A stretch of DNA of 64,000 nt, from assembly GCF_013141825.1 (NCBI RefSeq), contig NZ_RZNH01000014.1:1-64000 (forward strand), in the 5' to 3' direction. The position numbers were made by a program, and so were the translations under genes. The notes under the pieces are model-generated. The model did not search any database, was not told the DNA's origin, and saw only the letters and a program-made list of their open reading frames with translations. The DNA comes from Marinifilum caeruleilacunae (GTDB lineage: Bacteria > Bacteroidota > Bacteroidia > Bacteroidales > Marinifilaceae). Of this stretch, positions 1-9,935 are shown one piece after another (position 1 is the stretch's first letter; the number at the start of each line of letters is the position of its first letter).

Positions 1-358
1 AGCAAAAAAATCTCTAAAAACCTCGCTACTACTACTGTTTTTCAATAACTTACACTCTTAACTTAATGACATTGGGCGCGAGCTTGTAGCTCGTGTCCTG
101 TGAATACAGAAAAACAATCCAAACTCAAGCTACACCCTCTCTCATTACTGCTACACGTGACTTGTGGCGTTAAAAAGCGCAAACCTATTCCCATAAAATC
201 ATGTGACATATTTGCAAGTTCTGCTTCGCAGAGTCCGATCCCGATAGCTATCTGGGAGCAAACTCGAACTGGCGGGCAGTGCAAACTCGCGCCATCAGGT
301 GCCGCACTCAAAAGATTCACTAAGTAGCCATTAGTCCAGTTCTTATGTCGATTAAATT
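1..358. other. Non-coding, repeat-like left edge
   Basis: I see no credible gene here; the open frames on both strands are low-complexity translations without family features. The stretch contains a small hairpin (CGAGC...GCTCG at 79-93) and a near-palindrome at 239-257 (TCCCGATAGCTATC then GGGA with one extra T). The same palindrome family recurs at 9936-9980, so this is probably a dispersed intergenic repeat of the genome. It lies downstream of the RHS immunity gene. Confidence 0.6.
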
Positions 359-778
359 TTATTTTATCGATAGTTGATCAAAATACCTTAAACACAATCG
401 CAACTCTTTAGCTCTTTGTAGTAAATTCCGCTCCAATTCGTCTTTTACATTGAACTTTGAAAAGTACTGATCGTTTGAGTGCAATTCGTCTTTACTCACC
501 CTAGGTAATACAAGTCTGTTTAAGTGTTTTAAATGAAGTGTTTTAAATTCATCTTCGTAATCTGGCATTTTGTCATTTAATAACTTAAATACAATCACCT
601 CTAGATGTTCTTCTATGTTTTCATAAGAGATCGAAACGACTTTTTCATCGCGTCTATACTCAACATCATAAAAAGCATTCCCATTTATTGTTTCATTCAC
701 TTTAATAAAAGCAAACTCCAATTCAAGAAAGGAATAAAACATTCCTACGATTTTCAAATATTGATTTCCTTTTATCAT
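359..778 (-). CDS. Putative immunity protein of the RHS toxin
   Basis: A 139-residue acidic, soluble-looking protein with no signal peptide or membrane segment. I recognise no named family. Its start codon overlaps the stop of the RHS gene (ATGA at 775-778), so the two are probably translationally coupled. A small cytoplasmic protein directly after the variable C-terminus of an RHS protein is the classic position of a polymorphic-toxin immunity gene. That role is inferred from position only. It is the last gene of the RHS operon, and the next 350 bases are non-coding. Confidence 0.6.
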   Translation of the reverse strand: MIKGNQYLKIVGMFYSFLELEFAFIKVNETINGNAFYDVEYRRDEKVVSISYENIEEHLEVIVFKLLNDKMPDYEDEFKTLHLKHLNRLVLPRVSKDELHSNDQYFSKFNVKDELERNLLQRAKELRLCLRYFDQLSIK

Positions 779-3700
779 GGTTTTATAATTTTAAATGCGT
801 TTGGATGTAGTTTTAAATAATTGTTAATCATCTTTCGTTCCATCTGATAGAATATACTTGGAGTTCCCCGTGTTGGATCGAATCCAATATCCATTATTGG
901 CTTCCCACTTCTCATTTGTTGCAACAACCATCTACGATTATACTGCATCATTTGACTGGTTATTTGGTGTGGAGATCCTGAAAAATGTGGCATATTATTC
1001 AAAATAGTAGAACCAGGACTCCTTGCAGCAGCTACGCTCACACGCTTCATTCCTTCACCAATTATTGTTTGACCTCCCTTGGCAGTACTCCTAGCCAACA
1101 AAGATCTACCCGTACCCAAAATAGAGGCAGCCCCTTCTATTCCACCTGTAGCCACAAACAACAAACCATGAATTGTGGCCTGAGTTACAGGGTGGTTTAT
1201 AAAATCAGCATGAGCTCCATGAATTAAGGCACCCATGATTTGCTCCTGTCCTTGTGCGCTAAATCCACTACCTTCTGACAATAATTTTCCCAATAATTCA
1301 GGGTCATTCAGAATTTTCTGCTTTACATTTATTGCGCCATCCAGTGAGGTTACTCCGTAGTTTTGGAAAGCATTAAAATAATATCCTTCCCCAAGTTGGA
1401 TACTTACATTTGCCCCAATATTGGAATAAGTATTATCGTCAACCTCAATCGTTTCATCACTGCCATCCCGATAGGTATAATGATTGTTACCATCTTCATC
1501 AATGTATCGATACCAATCCATCCCAGTCGGGTCAATATTATTGATCGGATTATTCCCGAAGAGGCTATATGGCGATTCGCTATAATAACCTTCCAGATGT
1601 GGATCAGGTGTTGTGGTTCGTACAATTGTACCATCATACATTCGCGCATGAAAATCCAACCACTCCGTCTCCTCCTGCAACTCTTTTCCATTAAAGAGGT
1701 ATTTGTTTGTCGAAGCTTGGTTTAGGTTCATACATAAACCAAATGGATAATAATCAACAGACTGTACTGGTCTCGATTGATTCTCCAGGAAAGCCACACG
1801 GGTATTGCCCAGGTGGTCTTTCAAATGGTACTCGTAGCTGCCACCGTTTTCTGTGTGATTCACTACAAACCTTCCCTCATCGTGCAATATATATTTCAAA
1901 GAGCTTCCTTCATACACAAAGTTAGAGATATAATACAGCTTTCTGTTGTTGATGCTGTTCTTTATTTTCAGCCCTCCTGCCGAGTATTCATACCTTACTG
2001 AATTAGAGCCTATACTCATGCTTTTAGGAAGATTCAATTGATTGTATGCCAAACTTCTAATGCCCTGATTGCTGTTGGCAGTCATATTACCATTATAATC
2101 GTAGCTAAATTCGTTGACAGCCGGGGCAGTTCTTCCGTTCTCGCCCAGTGCCATTAGCTGGTTGCCCTGGTAACGGTAACGAAATTGGTCCTTTACTCCT
2201 GTACCCGAATTGTTTCGTTTCAAGTGCAGAATATTTCCATTCAAATCGTAGCTTATTCCATTGGCATTTCCTCCAAGATCATATTTTGTACTGTTGCTCC
2301 ACGAAGAAGTTTTCTCCTCATAGTCGGCAGTTTTCAGGCGGTTAAGGGCATCGTAAATAAAACCATAGGCTTTTAAATTGCTGTAATTGCCCGATACACT
2401 GTTTTTCGATTTCCAAAGCATGGCGGCTATGTTTCCATTATATTGCACCCTATTGCTCACATTGCGAAGTTCGGAGCTATTGTTGTACAACAACTTCATG
2501 GCGAACAATTTGTTGCCAATTTGGTAAGGGTCGTTAATGTGGGTGAGCCACCCACGAATATTGTAACGGTAACTACAGGTCTGCTGTCCATTGTGATAGC
2601 TTTTGCTTTGTAACTGCCCCAACTCATTATAGGTTATGCCTAAGGTTTTCGTTCGGGCTTTGTTAATGGCCCCGCTCATGCTTAGGTATACCTGTGTAAG
2701 CCTACCTGCATGGTCGTAGTACAGCTCCTTATCAATTCTTTGTGGTCGACTCAGCTTTGGTGAGTTATGCACTTGTACACATCGCGTTAGTTTACCTGTA
2801 AAATCGTAGCGATTCGAAATGCAATCCTCAAAAGTAGAAGTCCGACCCAATTCAACCAGGCTTAAGCGTTGAAGACTTTGTATCATCTGCTGTTTCTGAT
2901 CGTAGTAATAACTTGTTGTTAGCCAGCTGCCTTCTTCGGCTCCCAGAATTTTTTCTTTGTGAGTGCTAACCTGCCCTTTTATCGAAGTCATTCTATTGGA
3001 ACCCGAAATGTTTTGCCCTGCATCAAAACCTATGGCCTCGCTTCCATACCTATCGTACCAGGTATAAGTATGTGCCCTTCGGCCCGATGGCACATAATTC
3101 AGGCTGTTGCCAACAGATGTTTGCAAGTTCAAAAACGACGCATTGGTTCTGATACTGCCAGTTTCAACTGGTTGGTTAAAATCGTTGTACAGCGTATACA
3201 TCCATTCTTTTGTTGATTGATGGCGCTGGTTCCCATCCTGGCTTAAAACCAAACGATCTCTCTTATCGTAAAGCATGTAGATCCAATCGGCTCCCGGTAG
3301 TTTTTTATGAGTCATGCGCCTGCATTTATCGTATTTGTACTGGTAAGCAAATTGATTTAGCAATGCCTGACTGATTACAGGAATCCTGGCGATTACTTCA
3401 TTCCTCCTGCCATATTGACGATTCGGTAAACCCATTGTGATGAGCGTATGATATCGAAGTGACCATCCACGATCTACCCTAATACCAGGATTAGGCATCC
3501 TGCCAGGGTAGGTAGTCGATAGCGCAATATTGTAGGAAAAATCACCCGATCCCGCCAAAGAAGGATTGAAGCTGTAGGAATCAGCTCTTCCCCCAACTAG
3601 ACCTGGGAAGGGATTGTTGAAATCGGGAGTCCCAATCCCAATTAAACGCGCTGCTGTACCGCCATGAATAGAAACAAATCCATTCTGAACTGACAGGTGA

Positions 3701-4770
3701 ATCGGAACACCAGTTGCAACATCCATACTTTTTAGATAGTAAAAATCAGGTGGTAGTATTCCCTCTCCTATTTTCCCAGTGGCGGATAGTGAAAAATCTC
3801 CTAAAGAATTATACACCACTGTATTGATATCGATTTCTATGCTAAGACTGTTGCGATTAATGGTATATCGTACATATCCTACAATTCTTTCCGGAACATG
3901 AGGGAAATGCCTGCCAAGTAACAAACCATTGTTCAGGTAATGCATTTCGAGAAAAAAGGTTCCTGTATAACTTGCATAGATTTGTCGGTATTGAGCTGTG
4001 GCTATGAGCTGAGGTGGCAACACATAACGAAGCTGTCCAAAATCATCATACACGTAATAGGTATCAACTACATCGGGCATATTGCCAGCATCTGGACCAT
4101 CTTCAACATAACTCCGTTTAAGGATGATTTTCCCTTCTTTATCAGTAAATTCTTCAGTGGTATGTAGATTTCCTGAGTTCCAGTTTTCATCTTTTAATAT
4201 GCTTTTATGCAAGCTGTTGGCCTGGTAAAATCCTTCCACTTCCAGGTCATCCCCTTCCATTCTGAACAAAAGAACTTCCATATCTTGATTGAAATCATAA
4301 TCCATTCTTTGTTTGTGGTTCCCACTTACTTGCCAGGCCGCCCCTGGAGCTCCCTGTGCAAATACACGGTTCAGAGGCGAGGCATCGAACTGAGTTTCGG
4401 CATAGGCATATTGCTTTTCACCTCCATAAATAGCCCATTTATTCGGGTCTAATTTGGATGCCACATAGGCTCCTGCATTTGAATGTCTCAAAGCATATGG
4501 CAGGAATTTCTTCTTTTCACGCCCTAACTCATCATAGTCAAAAGGCTGAACAAGATCAAAACCATTAGGCGTCGCACCGATCTCTATGTTTTGATCAACT
4601 CGCCCCAGGCCATCAAAATATTTAAGGCTGTGCAGGGTTTTGCCGCTTAAACCACTGGTAGTTTGCGGCCTGGAAATTTTAATGTAATTTTTCGATTGTG
4701 TTTGTGCAAAACTTAAACATGAAACTAGCAGAAAACACAGTGGCATTATAGTTCGTATAGTGTATTTCAT
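775..4770 (-). CDS. Secreted RHS repeat protein, DUF6443-type N-terminus, variable C-terminal tail
   Basis: A 1331-residue RHS/YD-repeat protein. It has a Sec signal peptide (about residues 1-22, ending SFAQ), then a region with the YFDGLGR motif typical of the DUF6443 N-terminus of Bacteroidota RHS proteins. Numerous YD repeats follow (for example YDYNGNMT, YNELGQLQ). The RHS-associated core lies at about residues 1000-1080 (DHLGNTR, YYPFG, ARMYD, NNPINNIDPTG). The last ~250 residues are unlike the core: a hydrophobic Gly/Ala segment, then a compact tail with NRRWLLQQM, DIGFDP and SIFYQME that is probably the toxin domain. I cannot name the toxin fold. The downstream gene overlaps by 4 bp and is a candidate immunity protein; the upstream 1047-residue gene is its likely partner, 43 bp away. 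RHS shells normally encapsulate the C-terminal toxin. Confidence 0.85.
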   Translation of the reverse strand: MKYTIRTIMPLCFLLVSCLSFAQTQSKNYIKISRPQTTSGLSGKTLHSLKYFDGLGRVDQNIEIGATPNGFDLVQPFDYDELGREKKKFLPYALRHSNAGAYVASKLDPNKWAIYGGEKQYAYAETQFDASPLNRVFAQGAPGAAWQVSGNHKQRMDYDFNQDMEVLLFRMEGDDLEVEGFYQANSLHKSILKDENWNSGNLHTTEEFTDKEGKIILKRSYVEDGPDAGNMPDVVDTYYVYDDFGQLRYVLPPQLIATAQYRQIYASYTGTFFLEMHYLNNGLLLGRHFPHVPERIVGYVRYTINRNSLSIEIDINTVVYNSLGDFSLSATGKIGEGILPPDFYYLKSMDVATGVPIHLSVQNGFVSIHGGTAARLIGIGTPDFNNPFPGLVGGRADSYSFNPSLAGSGDFSYNIALSTTYPGRMPNPGIRVDRGWSLRYHTLITMGLPNRQYGRRNEVIARIPVISQALLNQFAYQYKYDKCRRMTHKKLPGADWIYMLYDKRDRLVLSQDGNQRHQSTKEWMYTLYNDFNQPVETGSIRTNASFLNLQTSVGNSLNYVPSGRRAHTYTWYDRYGSEAIGFDAGQNISGSNRMTSIKGQVSTHKEKILGAEEGSWLTTSYYYDQKQQMIQSLQRLSLVELGRTSTFEDCISNRYDFTGKLTRCVQVHNSPKLSRPQRIDKELYYDHAGRLTQVYLSMSGAINKARTKTLGITYNELGQLQSKSYHNGQQTCSYRYNIRGWLTHINDPYQIGNKLFAMKLLYNNSSELRNVSNRVQYNGNIAAMLWKSKNSVSGNYSNLKAYGFIYDALNRLKTADYEEKTSSWSNSTKYDLGGNANGISYDLNGNILHLKRNNSGTGVKDQFRYRYQGNQLMALGENGRTAPAVNEFSYDYNGNMTANSNQGIRSLAYNQLNLPKSMSIGSNSVRYEYSAGGLKIKNSINNRKLYYISNFVYEGSSLKYILHDEGRFVVNHTENGGSYEYHLKDHLGNTRVAFLENQSRPVQSVDYYPFGLCMNLNQASTNKYLFNGKELQEETEWLDFHARMYDGTIVRTTTPDPHLEGYYSESPYSLFGNNPINNIDPTGMDWYRYIDEDGNNHYTYRDGSDETIEVDDNTYSNIGANVSIQLGEGYYFNAFQNYGVTSLDGAINVKQKILNDPELLGKLLSEGSGFSAQGQEQIMGALIHGAHADFINHPVTQATIHGLLFVATGGIEGAASILGTGRSLLARSTAKGGQTIIGEGMKRVSVAAARSPGSTILNNMPHFSGSPHQITSQMMQYNRRWLLQQMRSGKPIMDIGFDPTRGTPSIFYQMERKMINNYLKLHPNAFKIIKP

Positions 4771-4813
4771 TTGTTTTTAATTTTTGGGGTTAAAATCAAT
4801 AATTCGAGCTTGA

Positions 4814-7800
4814 TCAATCATTCTCATCTTGGTAATGGTATTCATATTCCTCCACCACTTCCTTGTCATGATTTTTAATCCGTTTCAAACGTCCAAAGTC
4901 ATCATATTCGTAGTAGTTTATCATACCTGCAATATCCGCTTCGGATATCATTCCAATTGCAGGATCAAAGACATAGGTTTTGATGGCTACACCCCTTAAG
5001 CGACTATCGGAACGCAGGAGCCTGTTGAGACGTTTCCACAAGTCATTTTGTGTATAGCTTTCCAATGTTCCTATGCGGCTATACACGTGTTGCAAATCAC
5101 CTCCTGTTAATTGTCGACAAACGGCATTCACCCCATTTTCCAGATCTTGTGAAGATATTCCATCGGCCACAACCACGGCATATTGGTGGTTGTATGCCCA
5201 CATGAAAGAAGAAAGAGGTCCAGATTTAGGTTCGTATTCCAACACATTACCGTAGGAGTCGTAACGCTTATAGTTATGCTGGTTTTCATACAAATCCGAA
5301 TACAAAAAATTGACATAGGGTAGCGTATTTAATGAATAAGATAATCGTCTTACCGGTCGAGACATTGGTTCAGCCAGAAGCAGTTGTTTTGTAGAAAGTG
5401 GTTTGAAATGACCAGCTGTTGTTTTTGTATAAAGGTGCAGTTCAGAATCAACAATTTTCTCATCTTTGAAGCGGGTGATTTCCACGGGGAAGTCGTACAT
5501 CTTCCTATCAACCATCTCTTTTAAAACACGGGCATTCCCTTGGTAACTACTAAGGTTTGGGTATGACTTTAAACAATAATCTATGGGGTATCTGTATTCT
5601 ATACTACTGCTTTCTCCATCGCTGCAAATGGTTGATTCTTTTCTTACATTTTTATCCTCTCCATAAGTGTAAATCAATTTTGTACTTAAGGCAGGAATTG
5701 TAGATGATTTCTGATAATAGGTTTTACTTTTTGAACCTGGCAAGTAGGAATGCATTAAATGATGGTAAGCCACCCGGATATCTGCATAATCACCACCATT
5801 ACTGCAAATGGCAATTGATTTCTTAGAAATACTTCTGACATCCCGGATATTAAATCCTCTAACTCGCTGGTATTGGTTCTCCTCTTTGTAAACCGGGTAA
5901 GAATTGGCATCAAATAATGTTTTTCGCAAAAGTTTACCTCTTTCCTGTAACCTGGAATTAAAGGGAATTAAGGGTGAATACTGCGTATTGTAAAGGGTAT
6001 TAGCCTTATTGTCGGGATTGCTATGGTAATCGGAATATTCATAAAGGGTATAACTTCCATCTGCCTGCACTTCTGCAACCTGCGAATAACTGATGTATTT
6101 GCCAATACTGCTTGACGAAAGTGGAATAACCGGATTGTTATTCTTATTATAGTATTGAAAAGCTTTGCCACTAATCAACCTACCCGTGAAACTATAGTTG
6201 TAACGCGGTTTTACATTTAGAATACCACTCGATACCCCACCACTCATTCCCGGCTCGTAATCTTTCACATAGTAATATCGCTTGTAATGTTCATTCCCCA
6301 AACCATCAACATGTGTGATTTTCCTTATCCTTAAACCGCCTGCAATACCATTTTCTAATGACAATCCTGTACGCTCATCATTCACATAGGCACCATAACT
6401 GTTTTGTTCAAATTCAAATTTTGTCATTCCTCCTGTTGGGTATTGAATCTCTTTTATGATTCCATAGAAAACCTTAGAAGTCGGTCTACGCTGGTACAAA
6501 AAATTCAACTGATTAATCGATGGAAACAGAACTCCATTGTTAAATCCCCAATGGTCTGTTATGGTTGAAATATAGTCGGGAAGCAAGCCCTTATCCCGAT
6601 ACCTAAAGGTATGCACTTTGCCCCTGGCATTCTGATGGCTCCCCTTTTCAATCAGGCTTTGCAAAAAAAGGTGCTCATTTAAATTGGTGTTATAAGCAAA
6701 ATCGAAAGATTTGAGGAGCTCGTTGTTATCCGTTCTTTTGATCTCAACACGGTCCAGTTTTAACCATGCCAGCCGGTCAAAATCTCTGCTCCACTGATCT
6801 ATATAAGGGCTTTCAACAATATCAAGAATGCTATTATTGCGTGTATCAATAAGCCCGGGACCATTGAACAGTCGATTGTAATCGTCCCTACTGTATATTT
6901 CACGTTCAATTCTTGATTTCTGAAATTCAATCTTCAATGACTTTGCAGGAAAATCAATATGATCAAGATAGACAGGTGAGCTAAACTTTCCTGTAATTCC
7001 AGATCGAATTCCCCAGGATGAACAGGATGAACTTAAGAAGGAACCACCTCCATCTGCTCCTTGATTCGAATCGTAAGCAAATTTATACAAATGAGCTACA
7101 AAAGGACCGCGCTCATAGTTCAGGTGAATGAGCTCACTACCATCTGCCGATTCTATTTTAATTAGATACCATGTATTCGCAATACATAGTTCACCAGCTC
7201 GTTTAGGTAACGTTTCGATATTATCGGAATATTCAATAGCATCTGCTCCTCCAAAAGTATATTTCGTACCCTTGCCATCGGTGATTTCAAATGCTTCAAA
7301 TGTTTTGGACAAATATGCATAACTGCCATTGGTATATCCGGTATTGTGAACAATGGTATTGATAAACTCTCCATTAAAGCAAACCGAAAAATTTTCATCA
7401 CTTTTCACCACCCAATCGCCTTCACAATTCATGTAGAACTTGCCTGTTTTTCCCATAAAATTAAATTGGAACTCATCCGGTGCAGAATCATATGCGTGAG
7501 TATATTCATTAGGATTACTCAGTTTTGTAAGGTTTGCCCAATCAGATTGATTCAAATCGCCATGGCGATAATAAAAGCCACGCTTCCTAAAATTTAAAGC
7601 ATCGGTTTCATCTGGCTGATCATTCACTATTCGTGTAATGGAACCTCCTGCAAACAATGACCATCCTTCACCAAGCCAACCCGGAGGAATATTGGGACGA
7701 ACCCCTGCGCTATGGTAAGATAAATAAACATTTAGCCCAATGTTTTTGCCCTGAATAGCATACAAAGGAAGAGAAATGTTTGGAATTCCTTTATTTAAGG

Positions 7801-7957
7801 ATACCGGGATATCACCATAGACGTCCAAATCGGCGATATTGGGACTAGGAATACTTTTAATTTGTGATTTTACAGGTAAAATGAATAAGACCAATAGAAC
7901 TAATAGGCCAATTGTACTGGTAACAGCTCTATAGAATTTAGCATAGTTTTTCATCAT
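4814..7957 (-). CDS. Secreted RHS-family partner protein (YD repeats)
   Basis: A 1047-residue exported protein with a hydrophobic N-terminal signal or anchor segment (about residues 14-31). The N-terminal part resembles the SpvB/TcdB-like start of Bacteroidota RHS operons (VSLNKGIPNISLPLY, SYHSAGVRP, GWLGEGWSL). The C-terminal part has YD-type repeats such as YRYPIDY and YYEYDDFGRLKRI. Bacteroidota commonly encode such a protein directly before a DUF6443 RHS protein, as here. Function is presumably assembly or delivery of the toxin-bearing partner; this is inference. The gene starts with tandem ATG codons (7957 and 7954). About 290 bp upstream lies a three-repeat operator-like site (8247-8294). 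Confidence 0.75.
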   Translation of the reverse strand: MMKNYAKFYRAVTSTIGLLVLLVLFILPVKSQIKSIPSPNIADLDVYGDIPVSLNKGIPNISLPLYAIQGKNIGLNVYLSYHSAGVRPNIPPGWLGEGWSLFAGGSITRIVNDQPDETDALNFRKRGFYYRHGDLNQSDWANLTKLSNPNEYTHAYDSAPDEFQFNFMGKTGKFYMNCEGDWVVKSDENFSVCFNGEFINTIVHNTGYTNGSYAYLSKTFEAFEITDGKGTKYTFGGADAIEYSDNIETLPKRAGELCIANTWYLIKIESADGSELIHLNYERGPFVAHLYKFAYDSNQGADGGGSFLSSSCSSWGIRSGITGKFSSPVYLDHIDFPAKSLKIEFQKSRIEREIYSRDDYNRLFNGPGLIDTRNNSILDIVESPYIDQWSRDFDRLAWLKLDRVEIKRTDNNELLKSFDFAYNTNLNEHLFLQSLIEKGSHQNARGKVHTFRYRDKGLLPDYISTITDHWGFNNGVLFPSINQLNFLYQRRPTSKVFYGIIKEIQYPTGGMTKFEFEQNSYGAYVNDERTGLSLENGIAGGLRIRKITHVDGLGNEHYKRYYYVKDYEPGMSGGVSSGILNVKPRYNYSFTGRLISGKAFQYYNKNNNPVIPLSSSSIGKYISYSQVAEVQADGSYTLYEYSDYHSNPDNKANTLYNTQYSPLIPFNSRLQERGKLLRKTLFDANSYPVYKEENQYQRVRGFNIRDVRSISKKSIAICSNGGDYADIRVAYHHLMHSYLPGSKSKTYYQKSSTIPALSTKLIYTYGEDKNVRKESTICSDGESSSIEYRYPIDYCLKSYPNLSSYQGNARVLKEMVDRKMYDFPVEITRFKDEKIVDSELHLYTKTTAGHFKPLSTKQLLLAEPMSRPVRRLSYSLNTLPYVNFLYSDLYENQHNYKRYDSYGNVLEYEPKSGPLSSFMWAYNHQYAVVVADGISSQDLENGVNAVCRQLTGGDLQHVYSRIGTLESYTQNDLWKRLNRLLRSDSRLRGVAIKTYVFDPAIGMISEADIAGMINYYEYDDFGRLKRIKNHDKEVVEEYEYHYQDEND

Positions 7958-8246
7958 ATCACATTAATTTTTGGAACTCTTGGGGAATAGTTGTAGAAAC
8001 AGCACATAATATGGATCATGTAACTTTCGAAGTCTTACAATTTGATCCATTAAGAGAGATTCGCTCGAGATTATACCTGAACAATCATCACAGGCAAACA
8101 CAATTCCTTGTTAGAGTGAAGTAGCTTCATCTCGTAGCATTTAGTATCAAAGTTTGGAGGAGTGTGATATTTTCGGTTAGTAAACACCCAGTCACCGGAT
8201 TGATTTCCAATCAGTTTAAAAATTACTTTATTGAATTCCTAGCGAT

Positions 8247-8294
8247 ATCGACAAACGCATACTCAGCATCGATAATCGGGCATTGAGCATCGAT
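8247..8294 (-). promoter_or_regulatory. Three direct repeats at 21-bp spacing (LytTR-like operator)
   Basis: ATCGAC at 8247, ATCGAT at 8268 and ATCGAT at 8289 are spaced exactly 21 bp apart. On the minus strand, toward the RHS operon, they read RTCGATnnT-N12 repeats. A 9-bp repeat with a 12-bp spacer is the known geometry of LytTR response-regulator sites. A sister site lies at 22419-22466, and the two share about 23 of 27 bases in one block. Confidence 0.5.
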
Positions 8295-8344
8295 TTAGCA
8301 GATTTGGAAATGAGAATTTTTGGGTAAACAGCTTATGCTATAAC

Positions 8345-8380
8345 AGAAAAAACCCACTTACATTTTTGTGTAAGTGGGTT
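8345..8380 (-). terminator. Intrinsic terminator of the AI-2E gene
   Basis: A perfect 11-bp stem (AACCCACTTAC with GTAAGTGGGTT, 8351-8380) has an 8-base loop. Read on the minus strand it is followed by a run of T. It sits about 70 bp past the permease stop codon. Confidence 0.85.
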
Positions 8381-8452
8381 GGGTTTTAAGTCTATATATT
8401 TTTTCAGTCGCAAGTCAAATGCTTGCAGCACATGCTATATTACAATTGTTGG

Positions 8453-9604
8453 CTATTGCGGCGATACCTCCTCTTTCTTTCCCAAACAGATGTATTCGTA
8501 GGATTCCAGTACATATCGTTTAATGAAAATGACAATGAGAATGGTAAGTGGGATACCGATAAGTAAACCTGGTGTTCCCAAAGTGTAGCCCCAAACACTT
8601 AGTGCCAATACCATGATTACCGGGTTTAAGCCAATATTTTTTTCCATGATAAATGGATTTAGCAGCAGTTCTTCTATAATGCTGGCTACAATAAATGTGG
8701 CAATTACAATTCCATAATAAAATAGAAAGCCATGCTCATTTTCTATGGATAAAACCAGGCAGGACAAGGCAATGGGAATAAGGCTAAGATACTGAAGATA
8801 TGGAATGTAAGACAAGATGATAATGAGCAGTGTGAACATGATGATGCCCGGCAAATTTAGAATGGAAAATACCAAAATATAGAGCAGGGAAAGGATCAGC
8901 ACAATTTTTGTTCTGAGCTTGAAGTAGATGAAAAAGCTGCGGTTAAAATCGTCGAGTACCATCTGAAATTTCGACTCGATTTTGTTTTTAAAATATCTGG
9001 CCTTCAGCGAAATAAAGTAATCGAAATTGAATAGTATCAGTACAAAATAAAGCAGGGAGGAATACAGAATATACAAAAAGCCAAAACTTTCAGAATCATC
9101 CTTCTCCTCTACCTCCGAATCGGTCTGAAATACAGAAGTGATTTTACCAAAAGCCGATGAAATGGTTTCTGTATCCAAATTGTCGCCTAATTTTGCTTTC
9201 AATGTATCAACCTGTGCTTCGAAATCCATTTCCAGGTTTTCCGATTGGTAAATTTCGCCAACATAAGTTTTCACTTTCTGCTCAATGCTTTCCAACTCGC
9301 TCTTGTTATCGGAAATTAACACATGGAAACTCTGATTGACCCTCTTAAAATCTTTGTTGACATAGCCTGCAAAAAACACAAGCGACAGAACAAAGATGCC
9401 CATGATCCCGGCCAGGAAAAGAAAAGATGCCAATTCGCGGCTCTTAACAAGCTTCTGTATTTTTTCTATGGCTGGCAAACAAGCAAATGCCAGGAGCAAA
9501 CCAATGACAAATGGCAAAAAATAACCGTACAAATAGAAAAAAGCTATGGCCGATAGTACAACAAAAGCCGTAAGAATAATTTCGTGTTTGTATTTACTAA
9601 GCAT
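8453..9604 (-). CDS. AI-2E family transporter (putative permease)
   Basis: A 383-residue polytopic inner-membrane protein of the AI-2E/UPF0118 family. Paired hydrophobic helices lie at both ends with a hydrophilic, acidic insert at about residues 75-165, the usual family arrangement. The C-terminal motifs (IEELLLNPFIM, LNPVIMVLALSVWG, GTPGLLIGIPLTILI) are characteristic. Members have been linked to export of autoinducer-2 (TqsA) but also to Na+/H+ antiport, so the substrate cannot be assigned. luxS is 5 kb away but not in the same operon. The gene has its own terminator at 8345-8380. Confidence 0.85.
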   Translation of the reverse strand: MLSKYKHEIILTAFVVLSAIAFFYLYGYFLPFVIGLLLAFACLPAIEKIQKLVKSRELASFLFLAGIMGIFVLSLVFFAGYVNKDFKRVNQSFHVLISDNKSELESIEQKVKTYVGEIYQSENLEMDFEAQVDTLKAKLGDNLDTETISSAFGKITSVFQTDSEVEEKDDSESFGFLYILYSSLLYFVLILFNFDYFISLKARYFKNKIESKFQMVLDDFNRSFFIYFKLRTKIVLILSLLYILVFSILNLPGIIMFTLLIIILSYIPYLQYLSLIPIALSCLVLSIENEHGFLFYYGIVIATFIVASIIEELLLNPFIMEKNIGLNPVIMVLALSVWGYTLGTPGLLIGIPLTILIVIFIKRYVLESYEYICLGKKEEVSPQ

Positions 9605-9935
9605 AGTGGTTTTAATTGGTTAAAAGTTCTAGATAGCATTCAGCTTCAAGCCTCAAGCTACAAGCCTCCCATCTGCTGGCCAAAGTTTCTGACTTGTGTC
9701 TTGCAGACAGCATCTAAATATTTGCAAAAAATGATTTTAAAGGTAGAGATAAAAATTTATTATCATCATTAGAGAGTGAATATTGTACTTTTTTTTGTGG
9801 AAAGGGGTATGATGCTTTTTAACTGCAAGAAAAAAGCCACAAGTCACAGACTTGCGGCAGTGCAGATTATCCTCAAAAGTCGCTGTCCGGCATTCTTAAA
9901 ATTGTGATTTTATTCGAAGAAAGGCTTTAGTAAGA

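Larger units (their letters stand above)
7958..8452. other. Intergenic region upstream of the RHS operon
   Basis: This 495-bp gap holds the three-repeat ATCGAY site (8247-8294) and the terminator of the AI-2E gene (8345-8380). On the minus strand 8071-8238 is open for 55 codons but has no ATG near its 5' end and follows a TAG directly. It is either chance or the remnant of a gene. No convincing complete gene is present. Confidence 0.5.

Noticed and set aside
100-327. Open frames on both strands at the left edge
   Set aside because: Low-information translations over a repeat-like region with palindromes; no start context, family motif or neighbour support.
1363-2345. Plus-strand open frames inside the RHS gene
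   Set aside because: They are antisense to a clear 1331-residue RHS protein and have no motifs.
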